Assembly: GCF_001931485.1 (NCBI RefSeq)
Contig: NZ_MSDV01000040.1
Location: forward strand, 1-64,000
Source of the DNA: Burkholderia sp. SRS-W-2-2016
Lineage (GTDB): Bacteria; Pseudomonadota; Gammaproteobacteria; Burkholderiales; Burkholderiaceae
Direction of reading: 5' to 3'
DNA length: 64,000 nucleotides
Below the pieces are notes generated by a model. That model did not search any database, was not told the origin of the DNA, and worked only from the letters and a program-made list of their open reading frames with translations. Each line of letters starts with the position of its first letter. Position 1 is the stretch's first letter. Below are positions 47,975 to 56,129 of this stretch, piece by piece. The translations under genes and the position numbers were made by a program.

Positions 47975-48050
47975 TCCTCGATAGCTCAGTCGGTAGAGCG
48001 CCGGACTGTTAATCCGTAGGTCCCTGGTTCGAGCCCAGGTCGAGGAGCCA
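47975..48050 (+). tRNA. tRNA-Asn (GTT), copy 2
   Basis: Identical to copy 1 over all 76 nt, including CCA. No own -35/-10 is seen in the preceding 62-nt spacer, so expression probably depends on read-through from the promoter at 47781. Confidence 0.98.
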
Positions 48051-48058
48051 AGAATTTC

Positions 48059-48090
48059 AAAAGCCCGTTAACCAAGACGGGTTTTTTTAT
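48059..48090 (+). terminator. Terminator-like hairpin in spacer 2
   Basis: Exact duplicate of the spacer 1 hairpin, 138 bp downstream. Confidence 0.72.
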
Positions 48091-48112
48091 GTAGATCAAG
48101 TTGTACTGCTGT

Positions 48113-48188
48113 TCCTCGATAGCTCAGTCGGTAGAGCGCCGGACTGTTAATCCGTAGGTCCCTGGTTCGAGCCCAGGTCGAGGAGCCA
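48113..48188 (+). tRNA. tRNA-Asn (GTT), copy 3
   Basis: Identical to copies 1 and 2. Followed by a distinct, stronger terminator, which marks it as the original end of the transcription unit. Confidence 0.98.
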
Positions 48189-48196
48189 AAATTTTG

Positions 48197-48228
48197 AAAG
48201 GCCCGCATCCGTGCGGGCCTTTTTGTTT
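48197..48228 (+). terminator. Terminator ending the tRNA-Asn array
   Basis: Perfect 11-bp stem AAAGGCCCGCA / TGCGGGCCTTT with a TCCG tetraloop, then TTGTTTTG. Confidence 0.9.
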
Positions 48229-48395
48229 TGCGCGGCGGTTTTGCGGCAGCGCGCCGGTGCGCTGCGCCGAACGTCGAACATGCCGGTTCGCATCGCGTTG
48301 CCCGTGCGCCGTTATACGATGGCAGCTTCGCGGCACACGCGCGACACGTTCGCAAAACGTCCCGCCGCCCCACTCAACGTTCACCCGGCACACCC

Positions 48396-48872
48396 ATGAA
48401 ATCCACTTCGCTACGCCTCGCGTTCGCCGCCGTCGGCGCCCTGCTGCTGTCGACCGCGCACGGCGAAGAAGTCGCCAGCGTCAACACGAATTTCCGCATC
48501 ACCGGCTCGGACCGGGTGGTCGTCGAGGCCTATGACGATCCGCTCGTGCAAGGCGTCACCTGCTATGTGTCGCGCGCGCGGACCGGCGGCGTCAAAGGCA
48601 CGCTCGGCATCGCCGAAGATCCGACCGAGTCGTCGATCGCGTGCCGCCAGGTCGGGCCGCTGCATTTCGCCGGCCCCGTCAAACAGAAGGACGACGTGTT
48701 CTCCGTCAGCATGTCGCTGATCTTCAAGTCGCTGCACGTGGTGCGCGTGGTCGACGCGAAGCGCAACACGCTCGTCTATCTGACCTACAGCGACCGGGTC
48801 GTCAGCGGCAGCGCGAAAAACAGCGTCAGTGCGGTGCCGATGCCGGCCGGCACGACGATTCCCGTCAAGTAA
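48396..48872 (+). CDS. creA: CreA family protein
   Basis: 158-residue exported protein with a signal peptide (about 1-23, cleavage near AHG-EE). The CreA family core includes FRITGSDRVVVEAYDDPLVQGVTCYVSR, a conserved Cys pair, and SLHVVRVVDAKRNTLVYLTYSDR. CreA precedes the creBCD two-component genes in E. coli, but none are here and its role is unknown. The ATG was chosen for the signal peptide; the longer frame lacks one. Confidence 0.88.
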   Translation: MKSTSLRLAFAAVGALLLSTAHGEEVASVNTNFRITGSDRVVVEAYDDPLVQGVTCYVSRARTGGVKGTLGIAEDPTESSIACRQVGPLHFAGPVKQKDDVFSVSMSLIFKSLHVVRVVDAKRNTLVYLTYSDRVVSGSAKNSVSAVPMPAGTTIPVK

Positions 48873-48955
48873 CCCGGCCTGCGTCACGCGGTTCGCGGGC
48901 CACGCCGCCCGCCCCCGCGACGCGCTACACTGACCGGTCCAGCCGGACTTTCGTC

Positions 48956-49798
48956 ATGACCGCCATTTCCCGTTTCCGCGATTCCGCCCGCTACTGGCGC
49001 ACGCCGCTGCTGCCCGGCGCGGATCTGCTCACCGCCGAATATCACGACCACGAGTTCGCGCCGCATTGGCACGACGCGTACACGATTCCGGTGATCGTCG
49101 CGGGCGCGGAGGGCTACCGGTATCGCGGCGAGAACTACGTCGCCGAGGCGGGCGGCATCCCGATCATCCATCCGGGCGAACTGCACACGGGCTCGAAGGC
49201 GGTCGACGCGGGCTGGCGGTATCGCGTGATGTATGCGCCGGTCGATTTCATTCGCGAACTCGCCGACGAAATTGCCGGCAAGCCGCAAGCGTTGCCGTGG
49301 TTCGAGCCGGGCGTGATCCGCGACCCCGATCTGGCGACGCGCCTCGCGCATGCGCATCAGCTGCTCGAAGCCGGCGCCGACCCGCTCGCCGCCGAAGCCG
49401 CAATGCTCGATGCGCTGTCGACGCTGCTGGTCCGTTACGCGCAGACGCGCCCGGCGGACGCGCGGCTCGCCGCCGACGACCGCCGTATCGCATTGATGCA
49501 GGAGCGTCTGGCCGGCGATCTGATCGAGCCGGTCACGCTGGCCGAGGTCGCGCGCACCGCTGGTCTGTCGCCGTTTCACGCGGCGCGGCTGTTCACCCAG
49601 TCGACCGGTTTGCCGCCGCACGCGTGGCGCAATCAGGTGCGCTTGCAGCGCGCGCTCGCACCGCTGCGCGCGGGTGTTTCGGTGACAGACGTCGCCGCCG
49701 CCAGCGGCTTCACCGACCAGAGCCATTTCACCCGGCATTTCCGCCGCATGTTCGGCGTGCCGCCCGGACAATGGCAGGGCAATAACCGGGGTTCGTAA
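48956..49798 (+). CDS. AraC-family transcriptional regulator
   Basis: 280 residues: an N-terminal cupin-like sensing domain (HDHEFAPHWHDAYTIPVIVAG...GGIPIIHPGELHTG) and a C-terminal double helix-turn-helix (TLAEVARTAGLSPFHAARLF, VTDVAAASGFTDQSHFTRHF). The His-rich cupin resembles AraC regulators that bind small ligands. It is 105 bp upstream of azlCD on the same strand, so it may control that export pair. Confidence 0.88.
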   Translation: MTAISRFRDSARYWRTPLLPGADLLTAEYHDHEFAPHWHDAYTIPVIVAGAEGYRYRGENYVAEAGGIPIIHPGELHTGSKAVDAGWRYRVMYAPVDFIRELADEIAGKPQALPWFEPGVIRDPDLATRLAHAHQLLEAGADPLAAEAAMLDALSTLLVRYAQTRPADARLAADDRRIALMQERLAGDLIEPVTLAEVARTAGLSPFHAARLFTQSTGLPPHAWRNQVRLQRALAPLRAGVSVTDVAAASGFTDQSHFTRHFRRMFGVPPGQWQGNNRGS

Positions 49799-49903
49799 AG
49801 GGCGCTCGCCCACCGCGCCCTCCCATCGCTCCCTCCCGCCGCAAGAACGTACAAGCCCAATCGCCCCCGGCCCGCTAAGCTTGCGTCCATCAAGGAGGCA
49901 AGA

Positions 49904-50665
49904 TTGAGCAATTCAACCCAAGCCCAGGCCACACGCCCGGGCCATCTCAAGGAATTCACCGCCGGCGCGCGCGACATCATCCCGATGATGGTCGGCGCGG
50001 CGCCGTTCGGCGTCATTTTCGGCACGCTGGTCGCGTCCGGCCCGCTGCATCTGTGGCACGGTCAGCTGATGTCGCTAATCGTGTTCGCCGGCTCCGCGCA
50101 ATTCATCGCGCTCGGCCTGATCGCCGGACACGCGAGCTTCGCGGTGATCTGGGCGACCACCCTCGTCGTCAATCTGCGTCACGTGCTGTACAGCGCGACG
50201 CTCGCGCCGCACGTCGCGCATCTGCCGGCGCGCTGGCGCTGGGCGCTCGGCGCGCTGCTCACCGACGAAGTGTTCGCGGTCGCGTGGGAACACTACCGGC
50301 ATCGCGAGCCGGGCACGGTCGGCCCGCACTACTTCTTCGGCGCCGGCGTCGCGATGTATCTGAACTGGCAGCTGTGGACCGTCGCCGGCCTGCTGTTCGG
50401 CGCGGCCTTCCCCGGCCTGCAATCGCTCGGGCTCGACTTCGCGATGGTCGCGACCTTCATCGCGATCGTCGTCCCGCAACTGGTCGCGCTGCGCTTTATC
50501 GCGGCGGCCGCGACCGCCGGCACGCTGGCATTTTTCTGGCAGGCGTGGCCGTACAAGCTCGGGCTGCTCGGCGCGGTGTTCGTCGGCGTCGCGGTCGGCG
50601 TGCTGCTGTCGGTGTCGCGGCTGAATCTGCGCGGCGCGCGCCGCACCGTGGAGGCCACGCGATGA
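49904..50665 (+). CDS. azlC: AzlC family branched-chain amino acid exporter subunit
   Basis: 253-residue inner-membrane protein of the AzlC/YgaZ family, the large subunit of a two-part amino acid (valine/leucine-type) exporter. Has MMVGAAPFGVIFGTLVASG near the N-terminus and SAQFIALGLIAG. The start is TTG, with a strong AAGGAGG 5-11 nt before; no ATG fits. Overlaps azlD by 4 bp. Confidence 0.92.
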   Translation: MSNSTQAQATRPGHLKEFTAGARDIIPMMVGAAPFGVIFGTLVASGPLHLWHGQLMSLIVFAGSAQFIALGLIAGHASFAVIWATTLVVNLRHVLYSATLAPHVAHLPARWRWALGALLTDEVFAVAWEHYRHREPGTVGPHYFFGAGVAMYLNWQLWTVAGLLFGAAFPGLQSLGLDFAMVATFIAIVVPQLVALRFIAAAATAGTLAFFWQAWPYKLGLLGAVFVGVAVGVLLSVSRLNLRGARRTVEATR

Positions 50666-50985
50666 ACTACGTCGTTCTGATCGTCGGCATGGCCGCGATA
50701 ACCTGGTTGATCCGCGCGGCCGTGTTCGTGCTCGGCGACCGGCTGGTGTTCCCGCCGCTCGTGCGCACCGCGCTCGGCTTCGTGCCGGTCACCGTGCTAA
50801 CCGCGATCATCGTGCCGATGGCCGTATCGCCGCACGGCGCCGATGCCGAACTCACGTGGCGCAATCCGCAGCTGGTCGGCGCGCTGGCCGCCGTTGTGGT
50901 GAGCGCGGTGACGCGCCGGCCGCTGCTGACCATCGCGGTCGGCCTGATCGTGTTCTTCGGCTGGCAGTGGCTGGTGCTGAAGTAA
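50662..50985 (+). CDS. azlD: AzlD family exporter small subunit
   Basis: 107-residue membrane protein with four hydrophobic segments, paired with AzlC. Has ITWLIRAAVFVLGDRL and PVTVLTAIIVPMAVSP typical of AzlD/YgaH. The ATG overlaps the azlC stop (ATGA), so the two are made together. Confidence 0.92.
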   Translation: MNYVVLIVGMAAITWLIRAAVFVLGDRLVFPPLVRTALGFVPVTVLTAIIVPMAVSPHGADAELTWRNPQLVGALAAVVVSAVTRRPLLTIAVGLIVFFGWQWLVLK

Positions 50986-51223
50986 GCGCCCAGCGCCGCG
51001 CGCCGCGGCGTTCCTCGCGGAACGCCGACACCCCCACCCTCAAGTTTCCCGTCCCTCCGCCGATATGCAGTCGAGGTCCGCTCATCGGGATTCGTCCCGC
51101 TGGTGACGCGGCAACAGGCTGGAACACACCGCGTCGGCAGCGGGCGTCGCGCCGCCCCGGTCCACAGACAGGGGCCGCCAATCGCGACGGCGCCGGGCGC
51201 GGCAGCATTAAACGGGATAACAC

Positions 51224-52003
51224 ATGGGTCAAATCACCCTCAAGCTCAAGGACGAGACCGTCGCGTCGTTGCGCAAGGATTTCGAGGCTTTTCTGCGGGT
51301 CTCGCTGAAGCTCGATCCGCAGTTCGCGACGCCGTCGTTTGAGGACTTCCTGCGCGCGAAGCTGCTCGACAACATGGTGCCGCTGACCGAGCACGCGGTG
51401 CAGCGGATGCTGCAAGGCGGCCAGTACGCGTGGGCCAAGCGCACGCTCGACAAGGAGTTTCCGGACGTCGTGTCGATCCTGATGCGTCAGGCGAGCGAAT
51501 TCGGCTTCGGCTTCGCCGCGCGCTCGGAATGGACCCCCGAAGAACTCGCGAAACAGTGTCACGACTGGGCCGCGGCGATCGTCAAGGAAGCGGAAGGCGA
51601 CGCGACGCTGGTCGATCCGCTCGCGTCGCAGATCAAGGGTTCGGTGCAGGACATCCAGGCGCTCGAGGAACTGATGCAGACCCCCGCGTGGCGGCTGGTC
51701 GAATCGCTGCGCCAGCGCGTCTACGAGGCGAAGGTCGCGTGCGAGACGAGCGTCGGCAGCACCGCGCGCGAAAAGCTCGGCGAACTGCGCGGGCTGCTGC
51801 GCCTCGGCATTTCGCACGGCACTTTCCAGAAGCAGGAAGCGCAACAGATCATGGAGTATTTGCGGCTGCTGAAGCCGGAGATCTTCGTCGAGGAACCCTA
51901 CGACGTGTTCTCGCGGCTCGCCGCGTGGCTGCGCAATTTCTTCGTGCCGCCGCGCCCGGTCGCGCAGCCGCAGCAGCGGCAATCCTCGCAACAGGCACGG
52001 TGA
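51224..52003 (+). CDS. Hypothetical helical protein, family not recognised
   Basis: 259 residues, predicted mostly alpha-helical and cytoplasmic, with no signal peptide or transmembrane segment. It starts GQITLKLKDETVASLRKDFEAF, which resembles short DNA-binding or antitoxin-like N-termini only loosely. A central segment is rich in helix-forming charged residues (VQDIQALEELMQT, AREKLGELRGLLRLG), and the tail is Pro/Gln-rich (VPPRPVAQPQQRQSSQQ). It stands alone between azlD and the convergent helicase gene, 238 bp after azlD. I do not assign a function. Confidence 0.75.
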   Translation: MGQITLKLKDETVASLRKDFEAFLRVSLKLDPQFATPSFEDFLRAKLLDNMVPLTEHAVQRMLQGGQYAWAKRTLDKEFPDVVSILMRQASEFGFGFAARSEWTPEELAKQCHDWAAAIVKEAEGDATLVDPLASQIKGSVQDIQALEELMQTPAWRLVESLRQRVYEAKVACETSVGSTAREKLGELRGLLRLGISHGTFQKQEAQQIMEYLRLLKPEIFVEEPYDVFSRLAAWLRNFFVPPRPVAQPQQRQSSQQAR

Positions 52004-52024
52004 TAGCGGCGGCCCGTCACCGCC

Positions 52025-54172
52025 TCAGTCCCACATCTTCCTGAGCTTCGCGCCGATCTCGAGCTTCGCCCGCGCGGCGGCGGCCAGCCCGGTCGCGCTC
52101 GGCGCGCTCGCAACCGGCACGCGCGGCCACGCATACGCATCGAACAACGGCAGCAGCGGCGTCGAGATAAAGCGCGTACGCGACGCCCATACGTGCCGGT
52201 CGCCGAGATGGGTCTGGTTGTGCACGTAAAAACGCTGCGGCACGACGATATGCAGGTCCTCCTTCGCGCGCGTCATCGCCACATACAGCAGGCGGCGCTC
52301 TTCGTCGATTTCCTCGTCGCTGCCGGTGCCCAGATCTGACGGAATGCAGCCGTCGACGCCGTTTAACACGAATACGTTGCGCCACTCCTGCCCCTTCGCG
52401 GAGTGGATCGTCGACAGGATCAGGTAGTCCTCGTCGATCAGCGGCACGCCGGATTCGTCGCTGGTCGCGTCGGGCGGATCGAGCGTCAATTCGGTCAGGA
52501 AGCGCTCGCGCGACGCATAGGTGCCCGCGATGCTTTCCATCTGCAGCAGGTCCGCGTGCCGCACCACGGCGTCCTCATGATTGCGCTCCAGATGCGGCTC
52601 ATACCAGCGCCGCACCATCTCGAACTCGGCGGGCCACGGGCTCTGCCGGCCGTACACGCTCGACATCAGCTTCACGAACGGATGCCAGTCCTCCTGCGCG
52701 CGCGCCGGCGCGGCGAACGCAGCCAGCACGCCGCCGGCGCTCGCGACCGGATCGGCCCCGCCCGCGCGCTCGACGATCTCGTCGAGCAGCTTCGCGGCGG
52801 TCGCCGGCCCGACGCCGGGCAGCAGCTGCACGACCCGGAAGCCGGCCACCCGGTCGCGCGGATTCTCGGCCCAGCGCAGCACCGCGAGCACGTCCTTCAC
52901 GTGCACCGAATCGAGAAATTTCAGGCCGCCGAATTTGACGAACGGAATGTTGCGGCGGGTCAGCTCGACCTCGAGCGCGGCGCTGTGATGCGCGGCACGA
53001 AACAGCACCGCCTGCGCCTTCAGCTTCATCCCCTGCTCGCGCGCCTCCAGCACCTGTTCGACCACGTAGCGGGCCTGCGCGGCATCGTCGGCGACGGTGA
53101 CGAGGCGCGGGCGCTGCGCGGACGCCTTGTCGGTCCACAGGTTCTTCGTGTAGCGCTCGCTCGCCTGTTCGATCACCGCGTTCGATGCCGCCAGAATCGG
53201 CTGGGTCGAGCGGTAGTTGCGCTCCAGCGTGACCTGGCGCGCGGGCGGATCGAACTGCGCAGGGAAATCGAGGATGTTGCGCACGGTCGCGCCGCGAAAC
53301 GAGTAGATCGACTGCGCGTCGTCGCCGACCACGGTCAGGCCGCGGCCATCGGGCTTCAGCGCGAGCAGGATCGACGCCTGCAGCCGGTTGGTGTCCTGAT
53401 ACTCGTCGACCAGCACGTGATCGAAGCGCGCCGACAGATCGGCCGCAAGCGCGGGCTCGGCGGCCATATGCGACCAGTACAGCAGCAGATCGTCGTAATC
53501 GAGCACGCTCTGCTTCTGCTTCGCGTCGACGTACGCGGCGAACAGCCGGCGCAGATCGTCCTCCCACTCGCGACACCACGGGAACGCGCTATCGAGCACC
53601 TGGCCGAGCGACGCGCCGGTGTTGACGACCCGCGAGTAGATCGCGAAACAGGTGCTCCTGGCCGGGAAGCGCCGCTCTTTCGCGGACAACCCGAGCTCGT
53701 GGCGCACGAGGTTCATCAGGTCGGCGGAGTCTTCGCGGTCGTTGATCGTGAACGTCGGCGCGAGGCCGATCAGGTCCGCGTATTCGCGCAACAGGCGCGC
53801 GCCGACGCTATGGAAGGTGCCCGACCACGTGAGTCCCTGCGCGAGCGCCGCGCGTGCGGCAGGGCCGCCGGCGGTGGCCGTCGCGGCCGCGGTGATACGG
53901 GTCACGCGACGGATCATTTCGAGCGCCGCGCGGCGCGAAAAGGTCAGCAGCAGGATCCGCTGCGGATCGACGCCGTTCACCACCAGATTGGCGACGCGGT
54001 GCGCGAGCGTATTGGTCTTGCCGGAGCCGGCGCCCGCGATCACCAGCAGCGCGCCGGCCGGCGCGTGCGGCGTGTCGGCGCCGTGTTCGACGGCTTCGCG
54101 TTGCGCGTCGTTGAGCTTGGCGAGCCAGGCGGCGGTATCGAACGACGGGGCGGATTCGGCGACGGTGGACAC
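52025..54172 (-). CDS. UvrD/PcrA-like superfamily 1 DNA helicase
   Basis: 715-residue ATP-dependent helicase. Motifs: I VIAGAGSGKTNTLAHRVANL, II VLVDEYQDTNRLQ, III VVGDDAQSIYSFRGA, IV region TLERNYRST, V STIHSAKGQEWRNVFVL, VI LLYVAMTRAKEDLHI. Shorter than E. coli UvrD and lacking its C-terminal tail, so better called a UvrD-like helicase than uvrD. It converges with the hypothetical gene at 51.2 kb. Confidence 0.93.
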   Translation of the reverse strand: MSTVAESAPSFDTAAWLAKLNDAQREAVEHGADTPHAPAGALLVIAGAGSGKTNTLAHRVANLVVNGVDPQRILLLTFSRRAALEMIRRVTRITAAATATAGGPAARAALAQGLTWSGTFHSVGARLLREYADLIGLAPTFTINDREDSADLMNLVRHELGLSAKERRFPARSTCFAIYSRVVNTGASLGQVLDSAFPWCREWEDDLRRLFAAYVDAKQKQSVLDYDDLLLYWSHMAAEPALAADLSARFDHVLVDEYQDTNRLQASILLALKPDGRGLTVVGDDAQSIYSFRGATVRNILDFPAQFDPPARQVTLERNYRSTQPILAASNAVIEQASERYTKNLWTDKASAQRPRLVTVADDAAQARYVVEQVLEAREQGMKLKAQAVLFRAAHHSAALEVELTRRNIPFVKFGGLKFLDSVHVKDVLAVLRWAENPRDRVAGFRVVQLLPGVGPATAAKLLDEIVERAGGADPVASAGGVLAAFAAPARAQEDWHPFVKLMSSVYGRQSPWPAEFEMVRRWYEPHLERNHEDAVVRHADLLQMESIAGTYASRERFLTELTLDPPDATSDESGVPLIDEDYLILSTIHSAKGQEWRNVFVLNGVDGCIPSDLGTGSDEEIDEERRLLYVAMTRAKEDLHIVVPQRFYVHNQTHLGDRHVWASRTRFISTPLLPLFDAYAWPRVPVASAPSATGLAAAARAKLEIGAKLRKMWD

Positions 54173-54344
54173 GGATCGGTATGCGCGGGATTAATTCAGG
54201 ATGTGGCGCACACTGTATATCCATACAACTCTCGCCGACAAGCGACCCTTTTTTCCGGGTTGATTTAGCGGCGAGAAAGCGACGCGATTGCTGCCGCAAA
54301 ACCGGCGGCAGTCAACTTACGGCCGCCGGTTCGCCTCGCGCGCA

Positions 54345-54608
54345 TTACTGCTTCTTCGCGTCCTTCAGATTGGCTTCGGCGTTTGCCTTGTCGGCATCGG
54401 CCTGTGCATCGGTCTTGGTCTTGTCGGCCTTGGCCTGCGCGACGGCGGCCTTCTTGTCGGCCTTCGACTGCTCCTTCACGGCCTTCTTGTCCGCGTGAGT
54501 GGCAGGCGCCGCGGCCGGCTCGGACGTCTGCGCAAACACCGCCGACGACAGACAGGTCGCGATCAACGCGGCATAAACACGATTCTTCGTGGATCGAGTG
54601 ATCTTCAT
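54345..54608 (-). CDS. Small secreted Lys/Ala-rich protein
   Basis: 87 residues: a signal peptide (about 1-25, ending SSAVFAQ) and a mature part made of Lys, Ala, Asp and Glu (DKKAVKEQSKADKKAAVAQA), probably one long charged helix. The ATG giving MKITRSTKNRVYA has GGGAGG upstream. No family recognised. Lies 90 bp after another secreted low-complexity gene on the same strand, with a similar Lys/Ala-rich composition. Confidence 0.75.
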   Translation of the reverse strand: MKITRSTKNRVYAALIATCLSSAVFAQTSEPAAAPATHADKKAVKEQSKADKKAAVAQAKADKTKTDAQADADKANAEANLKDAKKQ

Positions 54609-54698
54609 TTTGAAACCTCCCTGAAACAGTACCTGACGCCATCCGCGGCGCGCGAGCCCGGGGACCGGGACCTCACGCGCCGCCAACCTCCCGTCGAC

Positions 54699-55238
54699 TT
54701 AATGCTTGACGTCCACACCATCGGCCTGCGCATTCGCCTGCCCTTGCATGTCCATCTTCATTTCGTTGTTGGCACTCTGCTTGTCCGCCTTCTGGTTCAG
54801 CTTCGCGCCGCGCACCTGCTCCTTGTACTGATCCTTCGCGGCCTTCTGCTGCGCCTTCATTTCGGTCTTCGACGCCTTCTTCGACGCGCGATACTCGGCG
54901 TTGGCCTTCGCATCGGCCTCACGCTTCTGCACCAGCGGGTCGGCCGAGCCCGACGCGGTCAGACGGGTCGGCGGCGGCGGCGGCTGGATGCCTTGCGCGG
55001 CGGGCGCCTGAAGCCCCGCTTGCGCGCCGGCCTGCATCCCCTGGGCGGCGGCCGGCGGCGTGCCCGGCATCCCCTGGCTGCCCGGAGCCGCCGCCGGCGC
55101 GGCGCTCACTGCGCCCTGCGTCTGCAGTTGCGCCTGGCCGCCGAGGCCTGCCGCAGGCTGCGCGGTCTGCGCGACGGCGGCGGTCGCGGCAAAAGCAGTC
55201 AGGGCGGTACCGATCAGGAGCGAACGAATCTGGGTCAT
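54699..55238 (-). CDS. Secreted Ala/Gln/Pro-rich protein with charged C-terminal helix
   Basis: 179 residues: signal peptide (about 1-23, ending AAVAQ), an Ala/Gln/Gly/Pro-rich middle (about 25-95, with a run of five prolines) and a Lys/Ala/Glu/Gln-rich C-terminal part (KREADAKANAEYRASKKASK). The charged part resembles that of the next gene, so the two may be diverged paralogues. Function unknown; periplasmic or cell-surface location is inferred from the signal peptide. Confidence 0.75.
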   Translation of the reverse strand: MTQIRSLLIGTALTAFAATAAVAQTAQPAAGLGGQAQLQTQGAVSAAPAAAPGSQGMPGTPPAAAQGMQAGAQAGLQAPAAQGIQPPPPPTRLTASGSADPLVQKREADAKANAEYRASKKASKTEMKAQQKAAKDQYKEQVRGAKLNQKADKQSANNEMKMDMQGQANAQADGVDVKH

Positions 55239-55564
55239 GGCTTTATCCTCTCTAGAATTGTGCTGACACGGACGAACTGTCCGGCGTCGCGATGACGGGC
55301 TGTCCCGCGCGTCTCGTCCGGTCTACGCATCGCTGGATGGTTGCCGGGGGGCGATCCCGGAAATGCAGCGGGCTTTGCTTGCAGAACTGACTTTAGGAGT
55401 GAAATCGCGTCGAGGCGACCAGCGTTACGGAACGTTTCACTTTCCGACAGCTGCATAACATCTTCTTTCAATTGCTTGCGACAAGCTCGGAGCCCGTCAC
55501 CCTGCGCGTCGCTTGCTTTATGATGCGAACCCCGACCGCGACCCTGCCCGAAGGTGCAAACCCC
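55239..55564. other. Divergent region between secreted gene and S4-domain gene
   Basis: 326 bp without a credible gene. A TATGAT -10-like box (55519-55524) lies about 40 bp before the S4-domain gene start; no good -35 is seen for it. AGAGGATAAAG just ahead of the minus-strand gene at 55238 is its likely ribosome binding site. Nothing else stands out. Confidence 0.4.
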
Positions 55565-55783
55565 ATGCCCAACCTCAATTTCACGCTGACCGGCGACTAC
55601 GTCGAGCTGCACAACCTGCTGAAGATCACCGGCCTCGCGGACAGCGGCGGCTCCGCGAAGATGATGGTCGCGGACGGCGCGGTGACGGTCGACGGCCGCG
55701 TCGAGACGCGTAAAACCTGCAAGATTCGCGCGGGCCAGGTCGTGTTGCTAGGCGATACGCGGATCGCGGTACACGAGGGCTGA
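55565..55783 (+). CDS. S4-domain RNA-binding protein (YbcJ-like)
   Basis: 72-residue single S4 domain: YVELHNLLKITGLADSGGSAK, then VADGAVTVDGRVETRKTCKIRAGQVV. YbcJ of E. coli has this fold and binds RNA; its target is unknown. The ATG giving MPNLNFTLTGDYVEL was chosen; the upstream 31 codons have no match. Confidence 0.86.
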   Translation: MPNLNFTLTGDYVELHNLLKITGLADSGGSAKMMVADGAVTVDGRVETRKTCKIRAGQVVLLGDTRIAVHEG

Positions 55784-56129
55784 ACGGCGCGCGGGCGGCG
55801 CGGGGGTGGCGCGTGGGCGGCGAGCCACGCGCACGCACCAGCAATGTGCGTTGTCCATCGACAGCGGCCGGGCGACACAATAAGCTGTCGGTTTCGACAG
55901 TCGAACGACGGATTACGCCAGCGGCGCGCAAAACCGGCGACCTGACCGGGCAGCGCGCCACCACGCCGCGAAGCATGCCGCGCCGCCTACGGCGCGAGCC
56001 GCGCCCGCCACGCTCGCCGGAGCACGCCGCACCGCAGCCAAAGCTACGCGAGCGCTAGCTCACCGCCCGGCGCCGCCTCCCCGCCGCATTCGTCCCGCGC
56101 TGTCGCCACTTTCCGCGCCCAGGCGTTTC
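55784..56129. other. Intergenic region upstream of norM
   Basis: 346 bp, GC-rich, no credible gene. A perfect palindrome CTGTCG-GTTT-CGACAG (55885-55900) is the only ordered element I see; it could be a repressor site for norM or a small hairpin, but nothing supports either further. Confidence 0.35.

Larger units (their letters stand above)
47837..48188 (+). repeat. 138-bp tandem repeat: three identical tRNA-Asn genes
   Basis: The unit is a 76-nt tRNA plus a 62-nt spacer. Copies start at 47837, 47975 and 48113. The two spacers are identical base for base, each with a terminator-like hairpin and T7 run. After copy 3 the sequence changes to a different terminator. Confidence 0.97.

Noticed and set aside
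47837..48188. Regular repeats considered as a CRISPR array
   Set aside because: The 138-bp unit contains a full tRNA gene and both spacers are identical, so it is a tandem tRNA duplication.
55813..56058. 81-residue plus-strand frame in the norM upstream gap
   Set aside because: Arg/Pro-rich composition typical of non-coding GC-rich DNA, no ribosome binding site and no domain.
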